From assembly GCF_022808815.1 (NCBI RefSeq), contig NZ_JAKZLC010000003.1:62001-126000 (forward strand): a DNA stretch of 64,000 nucleotides, given 5' to 3'. Positions 28,675-37,006 of this stretch are shown here, piece by piece. The DNA comes from Geothrix paludis. GTDB taxonomy: Bacteria > Acidobacteriota > Holophagae > Holophagales > Holophagaceae. The position numbers were made by a program, and so were the translations under genes. Under the pieces are notes generated by a model. It was not told the DNA's origin and did not search any database. It saw only the letters and a list, made by a program, of their open reading frames with translations. Positions within the stretch are counted from its first letter, which is position 1. The number at the start of each line of letters is the position of its first letter.

Positions 28675-29481
28675 TCAGCAGCGCGCGCAGAAGTGCGGTG
28701 GCGCGGGCAGGCGGGAGAGGCCTTCGAAGGCCAGCTCCCAGGCGCGAGCTGGACCACGGAAGGCCGTGGCTTCCGGCGTGAGCCTGCGCAGGGCGTGGAG
28801 GGGCGCGGGGTCGCCGGGCAGGGGCAGGAAGGGGACGGGCTGGCCGGTGGCCGCGCGCAGGGCCGCGCGCAGGGCGTCCGTGAGGGCCGTGGCCTCGGGC
28901 AGCACCAGGGGCGGCACCCGCAGCTCGGCGCCGTCAGGCAGGGGCACGCCGGGCCAGAGGTCCATCTCGAAGCCGCCGTGTTCGGGGTGATCCGGCGCCT
29001 CCCGCCACTCGGGCCGGCGGAAGATCCGCTTGCGGTCGGCCTTGTCCCAGTCCGCCAGGAAGCCCTTCAGCTCCGCCTTCTCCAGGGGGCCCATGGGCGC
29101 CTTGGGCAGGGCCACGGGAAGATCGCGCGCGATGCGGCCCGGCAGGCGCCGGACCAGCATGGGCTTGCCGTCCAGCCAGGGCAGGCCCGCGTCCAGGGCC
29201 GCCACCAGGGCGCCCAGGCGGCGGCGGTGCAGGTCCAGGGCGGTGGCCAGATCGCTGCCGGGCACGGGCACGAGGCCCAGCAGGTTCAGGGGCAGGCCCC
29301 GGGCCTGGACAGCATCGGCGGCCGCCAGAGGCTCGCGCAGATCCTCTGCTGTCCGCCCCAGCACCAGCACCTGGGGCAGGCCGTGGCCCTGGATGCGCTC
29401 CACCAGGATGAGGCTGCTGCCGGGCGCCGAGAGCACACTCCCCCCCAGCTCCGCGGCGAGACGCAGGGCCTCGGGGTTCAT
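28675..29481 (-). CDS. Hypothetical protein coupled to ABC transporter
   Basis: 268 residues, no signal peptide or membrane helix; not recognised as a known family. It is Leu/Ala/Pro-rich and ends in FCARC. Its ATG overlaps the stop of the permease gene (ATGA, 29478-29481), so it is co-translated with the transporter and probably acts with it. Third gene of the set ATPase, permease, this protein. Confidence 0.72.
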   Translation of the reverse strand: MNPEALRLAAELGGSVLSAPGSSLILVERIQGHGLPQVLVLGRTAEDLREPLAAADAVQARGLPLNLLGLVPVPGSDLATALDLHRRRLGALVAALDAGLPWLDGKPMLVRRLPGRIARDLPVALPKAPMGPLEKAELKGFLADWDKADRKRIFRRPEWREAPDHPEHGGFEMDLWPGVPLPDGAELRVPPLVLPEATALTDALRAALRAATGQPVPFLPLPGDPAPLHALRRLTPEATAFRGPARAWELAFEGLSRLPAPPHFCARC

Positions 29482-31091
29482 CCCAGGGCCTCCACCAGCT
29501 TCTCCCGGCGGCGGTCCAGGGCCGCGGCCGCGGCGGGCAGCAGCAGCAGGTGGGCCGTGAGCACCAGCCCGAAGAGCAGCGCCATGCCCGGCACCAGCAG
29601 CCGCGGCGAGATCCAGGCCAGCAGCGCGTAGGCCCCGCCGAAGAGGCCCGCCCAGAAAGCCGAGGTGCCCATGCTCAGCAGGCCCAGGGCGAAGGGCATG
29701 CTGTTGTTCTTGAGGCTGTCCATGGCCATGGGCCGCGGCGCCCAGGTGGAGGTCCACTGCCCCACGGCGGTCTGGGCCAGGAAGATGCAGCCCATGAGCA
29801 GCATGCCGCCCAGGAGGGGGATGGGGCCCGCGTGGTCCAGCAGCATCAGCAGGCCGGCCAGTACCAGCGCCTGGAGCCCCTGGTGCGCGGCCAGGCCCAG
29901 CAGCTTCCCCTTGAGCAGGTCCTCCGGGCCCACGGGCAGGAGTAGCAGGCCCTTCACGCCGTGCCGGTCCAGCCCGAACTGGTTGAACACGAAGTTGTTG
30001 GCCACCAGGGACAGGTAGGCGAAGGCCGCGGGTACGGTCCAGAGCGGGTTCGGCTTGAACTGGGCGAAGGGGCCCTTCAGCAGCACCACGGTCATGAGGG
30101 GCATGAGGAAGGCGAAGCGGCCCAGGTGGCTGCGCATGATCGTCTGGAAGTGGAGCCTGCCGAGGCCTTCCGCGGGATGGCGGAAGCTCCAGAGGCGGTC
30201 GGGGCCGCGGGTCTGCGGGGCCACCGAGGTGCCGCTTGCCTCCCGCGCCATGATCCGCGCCCCCAGGACCATCACCAGGGCCAGCAGGGCCAGGGGATAG
30301 AGGTGCAGGGCCAGGGCCGCGCCCCAGTGCCCCGCTCGCGCTTCCGCCAGGCTCCGGGCGGCGCCGTGGGTGGGCAGGGCCTCGAGGACCCGGGCCGCGC
30401 CCCGGCCCAGGGCCTGGACCTTCTGGATCTGGGCGGCCTGGATGGGCCGGGCCCCAGACCTGGCAGCGGCACTCGGACCGCGCTTCGACAGGCCCGGGGA
30501 CATCAGGGTGGAGCCCAGCCAGGCCAGGATGGCCAGCGCCGTCAGGGCCACGCGGAGGCGCTTCACCAGTGCCGAGGCCAGTCCGCCCACGAGGAGCTGG
30601 AGGGCCAGCATCATCAGCAGCGTCTCGAGAAGAACGAGGGGCACCAGAATCAGGGTCCGGGGCGCGGCCAGGCCGATGCCCAGCAGCAGGCCGGTCAGGG
30701 CCAGGCCCATGGTCAGCGGCAGCATGTCCACCAGGCCCGCCGTCAGCTCCGCCAGGTAGAGGGTGCGCAGGCGCAGGGGGAAGCCCCGGTAGGCCTCCCA
30801 GGCCAGCTCGCGGGCCCCGCCCAGCACGCCGCCGATGAGGCCGCCGCCGAAACCGAAGAAGGCGAGCACGGCGCCCAGGACGGTGGCGGCGATGGGCCGG
30901 TCGAGACGACTGCCCAGCAGCCAGCCCAGGGCCCCGCCGCCCAGGACCAGGCCCACGGCGGCGAAGGCGGCGAGGATCCCCACCACCAGGACCAGCACCC
31001 ACGCCCCCTGCCGGCCCAGCTCCCGGGCCGAGCGGTTCCAGGTGGCCTGCCCGTGGGCCGCCAGCAGGGCGCGGAAGGCTCCTACGACCAT
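29478..31091 (-). CDS. ABC transporter permease, large integral membrane protein
   Basis: 537 residues with about twelve hydrophobic segments. No ATP-binding motif. It directly follows an ABC-2-type ATPase gene (52-base gap), so it is most likely the membrane partner of an exporter. Soluble stretches around 205-235 and 285-305 separate helix groups. Substrate cannot be inferred. A cupin or glycosyl-transfer role is not suggested by any motif. Confidence 0.8.
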   Translation of the reverse strand: MVVGAFRALLAAHGQATWNRSARELGRQGAWVLVLVVGILAAFAAVGLVLGGGALGWLLGSRLDRPIAATVLGAVLAFFGFGGGLIGGVLGGARELAWEAYRGFPLRLRTLYLAELTAGLVDMLPLTMGLALTGLLLGIGLAAPRTLILVPLVLLETLLMMLALQLLVGGLASALVKRLRVALTALAILAWLGSTLMSPGLSKRGPSAAARSGARPIQAAQIQKVQALGRGAARVLEALPTHGAARSLAEARAGHWGAALALHLYPLALLALVMVLGARIMAREASGTSVAPQTRGPDRLWSFRHPAEGLGRLHFQTIMRSHLGRFAFLMPLMTVVLLKGPFAQFKPNPLWTVPAAFAYLSLVANNFVFNQFGLDRHGVKGLLLLPVGPEDLLKGKLLGLAAHQGLQALVLAGLLMLLDHAGPIPLLGGMLLMGCIFLAQTAVGQWTSTWAPRPMAMDSLKNNSMPFALGLLSMGTSAFWAGLFGGAYALLAWISPRLLVPGMALLFGLVLTAHLLLLPAAAAALDRRREKLVEALG

Positions 31092-31143
31092 GACGTCACT
31101 CCGCTCTTCCTGAGGCCAGAGGACTGAGGCCTGAGGCCTACCT

Positions 31144-31887
31144 TCACAGCCACGAGAGCGCCCCCTTCTGCCCGCCGCCCACCAGATCGACGAAGAGCTG
31201 CTCCAGGCTCTCGCCGCCGCGGCGCAGCTCGTCCAGGGGGCCGAAGCCCTTGAGCCGGCCCTCGTCCAGGATGGCGATGAGGGGGCAGAGCTTCTCCACC
31301 ACCTCGAGGATGTGGCTGGTGAGCACCAGCGTCACGCCGCGCTGCTGCAGGCTCTGGAGGATGTCCTTGATGGTGCGGCTGGTGACGGGGTCGATGCCTT
31401 CGAAGGGCTCGTCCAGGAACACGACCTGGGGCCCGTGGATCAGGGCGGCGCAGAGGGCCACCTTCTTCTTCATGCCGAAGCTGTAGTCCGCAATGAGGGT
31501 CTTGGGGCCGGGCGCCAGGTCCAGGGCGTCGAACAGCTCCTCCCGGCGGCCGTCGATGAGGGCGTCCGGCATGCCGTACATCCGCCCCACGAAGCGCAGG
31601 TACTGGGGGCCCGTGAGCATGTCGAGGAGGGCCATGTCCTCGGGCATGGCGCCGATCTGGCGCTTCACCGCCAGGGGATCGGCCTCCAGGTCCAGGCCCA
31701 GCACGCGGATGCTGCCCGACGTGGGCTTCAGCAGGCCCGTGACCATCTTCAGCGTCGTGCTCTTCCCGGCGCCGTTGCGGCCCAGCAGGCCCAGGAAGGC
31801 ACCGGGTTCCAGGGCGAGGCTGAGGCCGTCGACGGCCGTCTTGCCGCCGAAGCGTTTGGTGAGGGAGGCCAGTTCCAGGGCGGGCAT
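31144..31887 (-). CDS. ABC transporter ATP-binding protein
   Basis: 247-residue ATPase. Walker A GRNGAGKST (36-44), Q-loop around RQIGAMPEDM, a shortened signature YSFGMKKK (135-142) in place of LSGGQ, Walker B VVFLDEP (155-161) and the switch histidine in LTSHILE. This signature variant is common in ABC-2 exporter ATPases of the CcmA/NatA type. The ATG at 31887 directly follows GGAGG with no spacer; an alternative at 31941 adds 18 residues without homologous character. First gene of the minus-strand exporter set. Confidence 0.92.
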   Translation of the reverse strand: MPALELASLTKRFGGKTAVDGLSLALEPGAFLGLLGRNGAGKSTTLKMVTGLLKPTSGSIRVLGLDLEADPLAVKRQIGAMPEDMALLDMLTGPQYLRFVGRMYGMPDALIDGRREELFDALDLAPGPKTLIADYSFGMKKKVALCAALIHGPQVVFLDEPFEGIDPVTSRTIKDILQSLQQRGVTLVLTSHILEVVEKLCPLIAILDEGRLKGFGPLDELRRGGESLEQLFVDLVGGGQKGALSWL

Positions 31888-31971
31888 CCTCCGAGGGTAG
31901 CAGTGGCGTGCCGAGAGCCATCGGGGGCCATCAGGGGGCATCCGAATCGCTGAGCCGGTATGCTGGGCGCC

Positions 31972-32547
31972 ATGAAGCCCGCCCTCTTCCCGGTCGCCGC
32001 CCTGCTGGTCCTCTCAGCCATGCTGGCGCTCTCCGGCTGCGCCAAGCCCGAAACCGGGGGGCTCTCCGGCGCCGCCACAGCGCCCCTGGGCGACCTCAAC
32101 CTGGTGCGCGCCAAGATCCCGCCCATCCTGCTGGCGGCCCAGAAGGCCCCCTACGGACCGCCGGCGGATCCCACCTGCGCCGGGCTGGTGGCGGAGGTGC
32201 GGCAGCTGGACGCGGTCCTGCCGCCGGACCTGGACGCCCCGCCGGCGACGGACCCGAGCCTGGGCGAACGCGGGCGGGCCGAGGCCAGCGGCGCGGCCGT
32301 GGGCGCCGTGCGCCATACCACCGAGGGCCTCATCCCCTTCCGGGGCTGGGTGCGGAAACTGAGCGGCGCCGAGCGCCACTCCCGGCTGGTGGCCGAGGCC
32401 GTGGCCGCGGGCCTGACCCGGCGAGCCTACCTCAAAGGTCTGGGTCAGGCCCAGGGCTGCCCGCCGCCCGCCGCGCCCCGGCGCGCCGAACCGGCCGCGC
32501 CCGCCCCCCTGCTTCCCGGAAACCCGACACCACCCCCATCCCGGTAG
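31972..32547 (+). CDS. Putative lipoprotein of unknown function
   Basis: 191 residues from the ATG at 31972; a second ATG at 31960 adds four residues. Signal peptide with a perfect lipobox LSGC at C23. The conserved-looking core includes IPFRGWVRKLSGAERHSRLV and AYLKGLGQAQGC, a pattern I recall from uncharacterised proteobacterial lipoproteins. Proline-rich tail. Fourteen bases separate it from the SDR gene. Function unknown. Confidence 0.78.
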   Translation: MKPALFPVAALLVLSAMLALSGCAKPETGGLSGAATAPLGDLNLVRAKIPPILLAAQKAPYGPPADPTCAGLVAEVRQLDAVLPPDLDAPPATDPSLGERGRAEASGAAVGAVRHTTEGLIPFRGWVRKLSGAERHSRLVAEAVAAGLTRRAYLKGLGQAQGCPPPAAPRRAEPAAPAPLLPGNPTPPPSR

Positions 32548-32561
32548 CCCAGGAGGAACCC

Positions 32562-33350
32562 ATGGATCTCGGCATTCGCGGCAAGGTGGCCATGGTGGCG
32601 GCCGGCAGCAAGGGGCTGGGCCGCGCCACGGCCCTGGCCCTGGCGGCGGAGGGCTGCGCCGTGTCGGTCTGCGGCCGGGGCGGCGAGGCCCTGGCGGCGG
32701 TGAAGGCCGAGCTGGAGGCCCTGGGCGTGCCCGCCCTGGCCCTCGCCGCGGACGTGGCGAAGGCCGAGGACCTGGCCCGCTGGCACCAGGCCACGGCGGT
32801 GGCCCTGGGCCCCGTGGAGATCCTGGTGACCAACACGGGCGGGCCCAAGGCGGCCGGATTCTCGGGGCTTTCCGACGACGACTGGGCCGCCGGGGTGGAG
32901 TCCACGCTCATGAACGTGGTGCGCCTCTCGCGGCTCGTGCTGCCCGGCATGCGGGCGGCCCGGTGGGGGCGCATCGTCCACATCACCAGCCTGGTGGCCA
33001 AGCAGCCCGCGCCCCTGCTCACCATCAGCTCGACGCTGCGGGCCGGCCTCTCGGGCCTCACCCGCACCCTGGCCCAGGAGACCGCCGCGGACGGGATCAC
33101 GGTGAACGCCGTCCTGCCCGGCCACGTGATGACCGACCGCCAGGTCCACCTGGCCGAGCTGCGCTCCGCCGCCGAGGGCATCTCCATGGACGAGTACTAC
33201 GCCCGCACCGCCGCCGCCATCCCCGCCGCCCGCATTGGCGACCCCGGGGAGGTCGGCGCCGTCATCGCCTTCCTCTGCGGCCAGCCCGCGAGCTACGTCA
33301 CCGGCCAGAGCCTGCTGGTGGACGGAGGGCTGGTGCAGGGGACCTTCTAG
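32562..33350 (+). CDS. SDR family oxidoreductase lacking the canonical YxxxK pair
   Basis: 262-residue short-chain dehydrogenase. Cofactor-binding GxxxGxG is GSKGLG (15-20), with the NTGG motif at 91-94 where NNAG is usual. Catalytic Ser143 is present in ITS. At the Tyr/Lys positions the sequence is S156...R160 (ISSTLRAG), so the general base pair is missing. A subgroup of FabG-like proteins has this same SxxxR pattern. C-terminus VTGQSLLVDGG is normal. AGGAGG precedes the ATG. It may be a non-classical reductase or a structural homologue. Confidence 0.88.
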   Translation: MDLGIRGKVAMVAAGSKGLGRATALALAAEGCAVSVCGRGGEALAAVKAELEALGVPALALAADVAKAEDLARWHQATAVALGPVEILVTNTGGPKAAGFSGLSDDDWAAGVESTLMNVVRLSRLVLPGMRAARWGRIVHITSLVAKQPAPLLTISSTLRAGLSGLTRTLAQETAADGITVNAVLPGHVMTDRQVHLAELRSAAEGISMDEYYARTAAAIPAARIGDPGEVGAVIAFLCGQPASYVTGQSLLVDGGLVQGTF

Positions 33351-33432
33351 GTCCGGTTCAACCGCCGGAGGGTTTCCCCCCTCGAATGCTGCAACAACCC
33401 AAGGGATGGTTCCTTCCCAATCCGAGGTCGCC

Positions 33433-34428
33433 ATGCGCGCATCCGTGGTCCTGCTGAGTCTCCCCCTCCTCCTGGTTCCGGGATGCGCGCGCCTGCAGGT
33501 GTGGCTTGGCTGGCGGGCGCGTCTGGACAAGGTCCAGGTCGTCAGCCTGGCGTGCCGGTTCCCGAAGGGCCAGAGCATCGCCCCCGGGGAGTCGCTTCCC
33601 CTCGTGGTGGAACTCACGGAGCCCGATGGCACCCGCCTGCTGTCCGAAGGCGAGGGGAAGGGCAAGGTGCGCTGGGAGGAGCTGCGGGTGGAGGCCTCGG
33701 TGGTCGAGGTGGGGCGCCGGGGGCGGCTGACCCTCCCCGCGGATCCGCGCCTCAGCGACGGAAGGACCCCGCACGTGGTGGTGACGGTGCCCAGCCATCC
33801 CGGGCTGCGGGCGGAGGCGGACCTCCAGATCCGCTACGACCAGGCCTTCGTGGCGACCTTCTCGGGCTCGGCAGGCGCCTCGGGCCTGGATGGGCTGAGC
33901 GGGTCGGATGGGATGAGCGGCGCCATGGGATCCTTCGATTCCGACAATCCCTCGCCAGGCGGGAACGGGTCCGATGGGGGGACCGGCAGCGACGGCTCGG
34001 ACGGGGGAGCCGGGGGCGACGCCCCTCCGGTCCTGGTCCAGGTGGCCCTCCGCCCGGGGCCCCGCCCCCTCCTGCAGGTGCGGGCCGAGGGGGGCCAGGT
34101 GGTGAAGTACTTCCTGGTGGATCCCCTCGGAGGGACGCTCCAGATCAAGGCCGAGGGCGGGCCCGGCGGGTCCGGGGGCCGAGGGGGCCGCGGGGGACGG
34201 GGCGGATCCGGGGGCCTGGGATCGCCCAATGGCCTGAGCGGAAGCGACGGCCGGAGTGGCCTGGATGGACAAGACGGCCCCCCGGGGCGGCCGGGCCCCA
34301 TCACGGTCACCTACGATCCCGCGGCGAGGCCCTACCTGTCGGCGATCCAGGCGATCTACCGGGAGGGCGGACGGCGCCCCGGACCGAGGCCCGTCTTCCA
34401 GGAGGCGCCGGTGGCAGCCCTCTGGTGA
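33433..34428 (+). CDS. Glycine-rich lipoprotein with collagen-like segments
   Basis: 331 residues. Signal peptide with lipobox VPGC at C18. Residues about 35-135 look like a beta-sandwich domain. From about 140 there are two low-complexity blocks: GSDG/SGLDG-type repeats (about 140-195) and GG(R/S)GG repeats going into GxxGxx collagen-like repeats (about 240-292). GAGG lies six bases before the ATG at 33433; the frame is open further upstream but overlaps the SDR gene. Probably cell-surface; function unknown. Confidence 0.78.
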   Translation: MRASVVLLSLPLLLVPGCARLQVWLGWRARLDKVQVVSLACRFPKGQSIAPGESLPLVVELTEPDGTRLLSEGEGKGKVRWEELRVEASVVEVGRRGRLTLPADPRLSDGRTPHVVVTVPSHPGLRAEADLQIRYDQAFVATFSGSAGASGLDGLSGSDGMSGAMGSFDSDNPSPGGNGSDGGTGSDGSDGGAGGDAPPVLVQVALRPGPRPLLQVRAEGGQVVKYFLVDPLGGTLQIKAEGGPGGSGGRGGRGGRGGSGGLGSPNGLSGSDGRSGLDGQDGPPGRPGPITVTYDPAARPYLSAIQAIYREGGRRPGPRPVFQEAPVAALW

Positions 34429-34438
34429 GACCTGGTAC

Positions 34439-34539
34439 GCAGAAGCGGGGGGGGGGGGGGGGCGGGGGGGGGGGGGGGGGCGCCGGGGGGGGGGGGCCCC
34501 GCCCACCCCCCCCCGCGGGGCCCGGCCCCCCGCTTCTGC
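34439..34539. repeat. G/C homopolymer tract inside an inverted repeat, between convergent genes
   Basis: Arms GCAGAAGCGGGGGG (34439-34452) and CCCCCCGCTTCTGC (34526-34539) are perfect complements. Between them lie runs of 16, 17 and 12 G (34447-34462, 34464-34480, 34485-34496) and of 9 C (34506-34514). The position between convergent stops fits a bidirectional terminator. The long runs may be a sequencing or assembly artefact at a hard-to-read hairpin. Confidence 0.6.
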
Positions 34540-34552
34540 ACAGGGAACGATT

Positions 34553-35929
34553 TCAGCTCTTGAACCCGCTCACCGTCTCGAAGTAGTGGGCGAACGCCGC
34601 GATGCCACCCGAGGCCTGCTCCCAGTCGTAGTTTTCGTTGGGGGCGTGGTAGCCGTGGCTGGGGAGGCTGAGGCCCAGGAAGAACACCTCGCAGCCCAGG
34701 ATGTCCTCCATGGTCTTCACGGCGCCGATGCTGCCGCCCTCGCGGGTGAAGGAGCAGGGGGCGTCGAAGGCGAAGCGGTAGGCGTCCTTGATGGCCTCGG
34801 CGTAGGGGCCGGTGACGTGGCCCTTGAAGGGGGCGAGGCCGTGCTCTTCGTGGAACTGCACGTCGGGGAAGTGCTCGTTCACGAAGGCGCGGATGCGCTC
34901 GATGGTCTTCGCCTCGTCCATGTCGGGCACCAGGCGGCAGGAGAGCTTCACCTCGGCCCGGGGGGGCACGGCGCTCTTGATGCCGGGGCCCGTGTAGCCG
35001 CCCACGACGCCGTGGACCTCCATGGTGGGCCGGCCCCACACGCGCTTCATGACCTTGATGGGATCCTCCGTACGCATGCCGGTGATCATGTGGTCCTTCT
35101 TGAAGGTCTCCACACTGAAGCCCGCGTGGGCCCACTCCTCCAGCTCCTGCTTGGAGGGCTTCACCACTTCGTCGTAGAAGCCGGGGATCTTCACCTTGCC
35201 GGTCTCGCCGTCCATCATGGCGGCGACCACCTTGATGAGCTCGGCCAGGGGGTTGCGCGCCGCGCCGCCCACCACGCCGCTGTGCAGGTCGTGATCCGCC
35301 GTCTCCAGCGTCAGGCGGAAGCCCTTGAGGCCGCGGAGGCCCGCCGGGGTGCTGGGCTTGCCCCGGGTGATCCAGACCGTGTCGCTCACCACGATGGCGT
35401 CGGTCTTCAGGCGGTCCCTGTGGCGGTTCAGGCCGCCCTCGAAGCTGGGGGAGCCGATCTCCTCCTCGGTCTCCCACAGGAAGTGGATGTTGAGGGGCAC
35501 GCCCGCCTTCCGGGCCGCCAGGGCGCCGAAGAAGGCCGTGACGGCCGGGCCCTTGTCGTCCGTGCTGCCGCGGCCCCGGTAGGTGTCGCCGTCCACCACG
35601 AAGGTGAAGGGCTCCGCCGTCCACTCGGGCTCGTTGGCGGGCTGGACGTCCATGTGGTTGTAGACCGTGATGGTCGAGCAGCTCGGATCCTCCCCGAACC
35701 AGCCGTGGATGAGCGGGTTGCCGCTGGTCTCCAGGATCTCGGCCTTGCCTCCGTGCCGCTCGAAGAGCGCCCGCGCGGCCTCGGCCACGCGCCGCACATC
35801 GCCCTGGCGGGCCGGATCGGCGCTGATGGAGGGGATCTCCACCAGGGTCTTCAGCTCCGCCTCGAAGGCCGCACGGCTCGCGCTGGCGAACTGCCCCAGG
35901 GCTTCACGGGTGAGAAGGGACGGATTCAT
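34553..35929 (-). CDS. M20 family dipeptidase
   Basis: 458-residue zinc metallopeptidase of the M20 (CNDP/PepV-like) family. Metal-ligand and catalytic motifs: NHMDVQPA, GRGSTDDKGP, the catalytic glutamates in ETEEEIGS, and a late SHGYHAPNE histidine. The large insertion domain for dimerisation is present (about 200-330). The ATG at 35929 has GGAG five bases upstream; a TTG at 35950 is less likely. It lies 78 bases downstream of argC on the same strand and may belong to the arginine operon. Dipeptide cleavage is expected; a role in N-acyl amino acid cleavage is possible. Confidence 0.9.
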   Translation of the reverse strand: MNPSLLTREALGQFASASRAAFEAELKTLVEIPSISADPARQGDVRRVAEAARALFERHGGKAEILETSGNPLIHGWFGEDPSCSTITVYNHMDVQPANEPEWTAEPFTFVVDGDTYRGRGSTDDKGPAVTAFFGALAARKAGVPLNIHFLWETEEEIGSPSFEGGLNRHRDRLKTDAIVVSDTVWITRGKPSTPAGLRGLKGFRLTLETADHDLHSGVVGGAARNPLAELIKVVAAMMDGETGKVKIPGFYDEVVKPSKQELEEWAHAGFSVETFKKDHMITGMRTEDPIKVMKRVWGRPTMEVHGVVGGYTGPGIKSAVPPRAEVKLSCRLVPDMDEAKTIERIRAFVNEHFPDVQFHEEHGLAPFKGHVTGPYAEAIKDAYRFAFDAPCSFTREGGSIGAVKTMEDILGCEVFFLGLSLPSHGYHAPNENYDWEQASGGIAAFAHYFETVSGFKS

Positions 35930-36007
35930 AGACGCTCCGGAAAGGGTCAATCATCATCCCACAACCGGAAGTCTTGTCTATTAAGCGATCTAGCTGTCCT
36001 CGATGCC

Positions 36008-37006
36008 TCAACCCGGGTAGCCCCCCGCCACCTTCAGCCCCGTCCACTCCGGCAGCCCCAGGGCCAGGTTGAGGTTCTGCACGGCCTGGGCGGCCATGCC
36101 CTTGCCCAGGTTGTCGAGAGCCACCATGACGGCGCCGTGCCCGCCCTTGGCCACCACGCCGATATCTGCGAAAGCGCTCCCCGTGGTGGCCGCCACCCTC
36201 GGGCTGCCGTCCACGATCCGCACAAAGAACCGCCCTTTGTAGAATTCCTCGTAGTGGGCCCGAAGGGCCCCTGCTTCCATTCCCGGGGGAAGCGGGAATT
36301 GCGCCGTGGCGAAGATCCCCCGGACCATGGGCGCGCTCTGCGGCACGAAGCTGAGGGGCGCCTCCCAGCCCTCGGTCGCCAGGGTGCGCAGCACCTCGGC
36401 CTCGTGCTGGTGGCTGAGCATCTTGTAGGCGCGGAAGTCCGTGGCGCGCGTCGGATGGTGGGTGGTGTCCGACGGCGCGGCGCCCGATCCCGAGGAGCCC
36501 GTGGCTGCCGTGACGGCCACGAAGGCGGGCTTCCAATCGGCCAGCGGCAGCAGGGCCAGCTGCAGGGCCGTGGCGAAACATCCCGGGTTGGCGATGCGCC
36601 TGGCGCCCCTCATGCGCTCGGGCTTCCAGTCCACCAGCCCGTAGACCCAGGCGGGATCCAGCCGGAAGTCCGTGGAGAGGTCGATGACCGTGAGGCGCTC
36701 CAGCAGGTCGTGATCCTTCCCCGCGGCCTCGATCTCCGGCCAGAGCTTGCCCAGCTCCCCATGGGGCAGGGCCGAAAAGAGGACCGGATTCGGGCTCTGG
36801 GCCAGGGCCGCCCAATCCGGCGCGGCCTCGAAGGTGCCCTCCACCAGCCCCCGCAGGTTCGGATGCTGCGCGTGGAAGGGCTTGCCCGCATGGCTGCGCG
36901 CCGTGCCCCGCAGGGAGGCCACCGCCGGATGGTTCGAGAGCCAGCGCAGCAGCTCCCCCCCGCCGTAGCCCGACGCGCCGAGGATGAGGACATCAACCTT
37001 GCTCAT
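36008..37006 (-). CDS. argC: N-acetyl-gamma-glutamyl-phosphate reductase
   Basis: Third step of arginine synthesis: reduces N-acylglutamyl phosphate to the semialdehyde with NADPH. 332 residues. Rossmann motif GASGYGGGEL (10-19), catalytic Cys143 in ANPGCFAT, and a His-containing segment downstream (SHQHEAEV). The ATG at 37006 overlaps the stop of the P-loop gene (ATGA). If the pathway uses succinylated intermediates, ArgC acts on the succinyl analogue. Confidence 0.96.
   Translation of the reverse strand: MSKVDVLILGASGYGGGELLRWLSNHPAVASLRGTARSHAGKPFHAQHPNLRGLVEGTFEAAPDWAALAQSPNPVLFSALPHGELGKLWPEIEAAGKDHDLLERLTVIDLSTDFRLDPAWVYGLVDWKPERMRGARRIANPGCFATALQLALLPLADWKPAFVAVTAATGSSGSGAAPSDTTHHPTRATDFRAYKMLSHQHEAEVLRTLATEGWEAPLSFVPQSAPMVRGIFATAQFPLPPGMEAGALRAHYEEFYKGRFFVRIVDGSPRVAATTGSAFADIGVVAKGGHGAVMVALDNLGKGMAAQAVQNLNLALGLPEWTGLKVAGGYPG

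Noticed and set aside
28414-28757. Several short frames between the kinase gene and the ABC operon
   Set aside because: They translate the nested palindrome and are present on both strands, as expected for inverted repeats.
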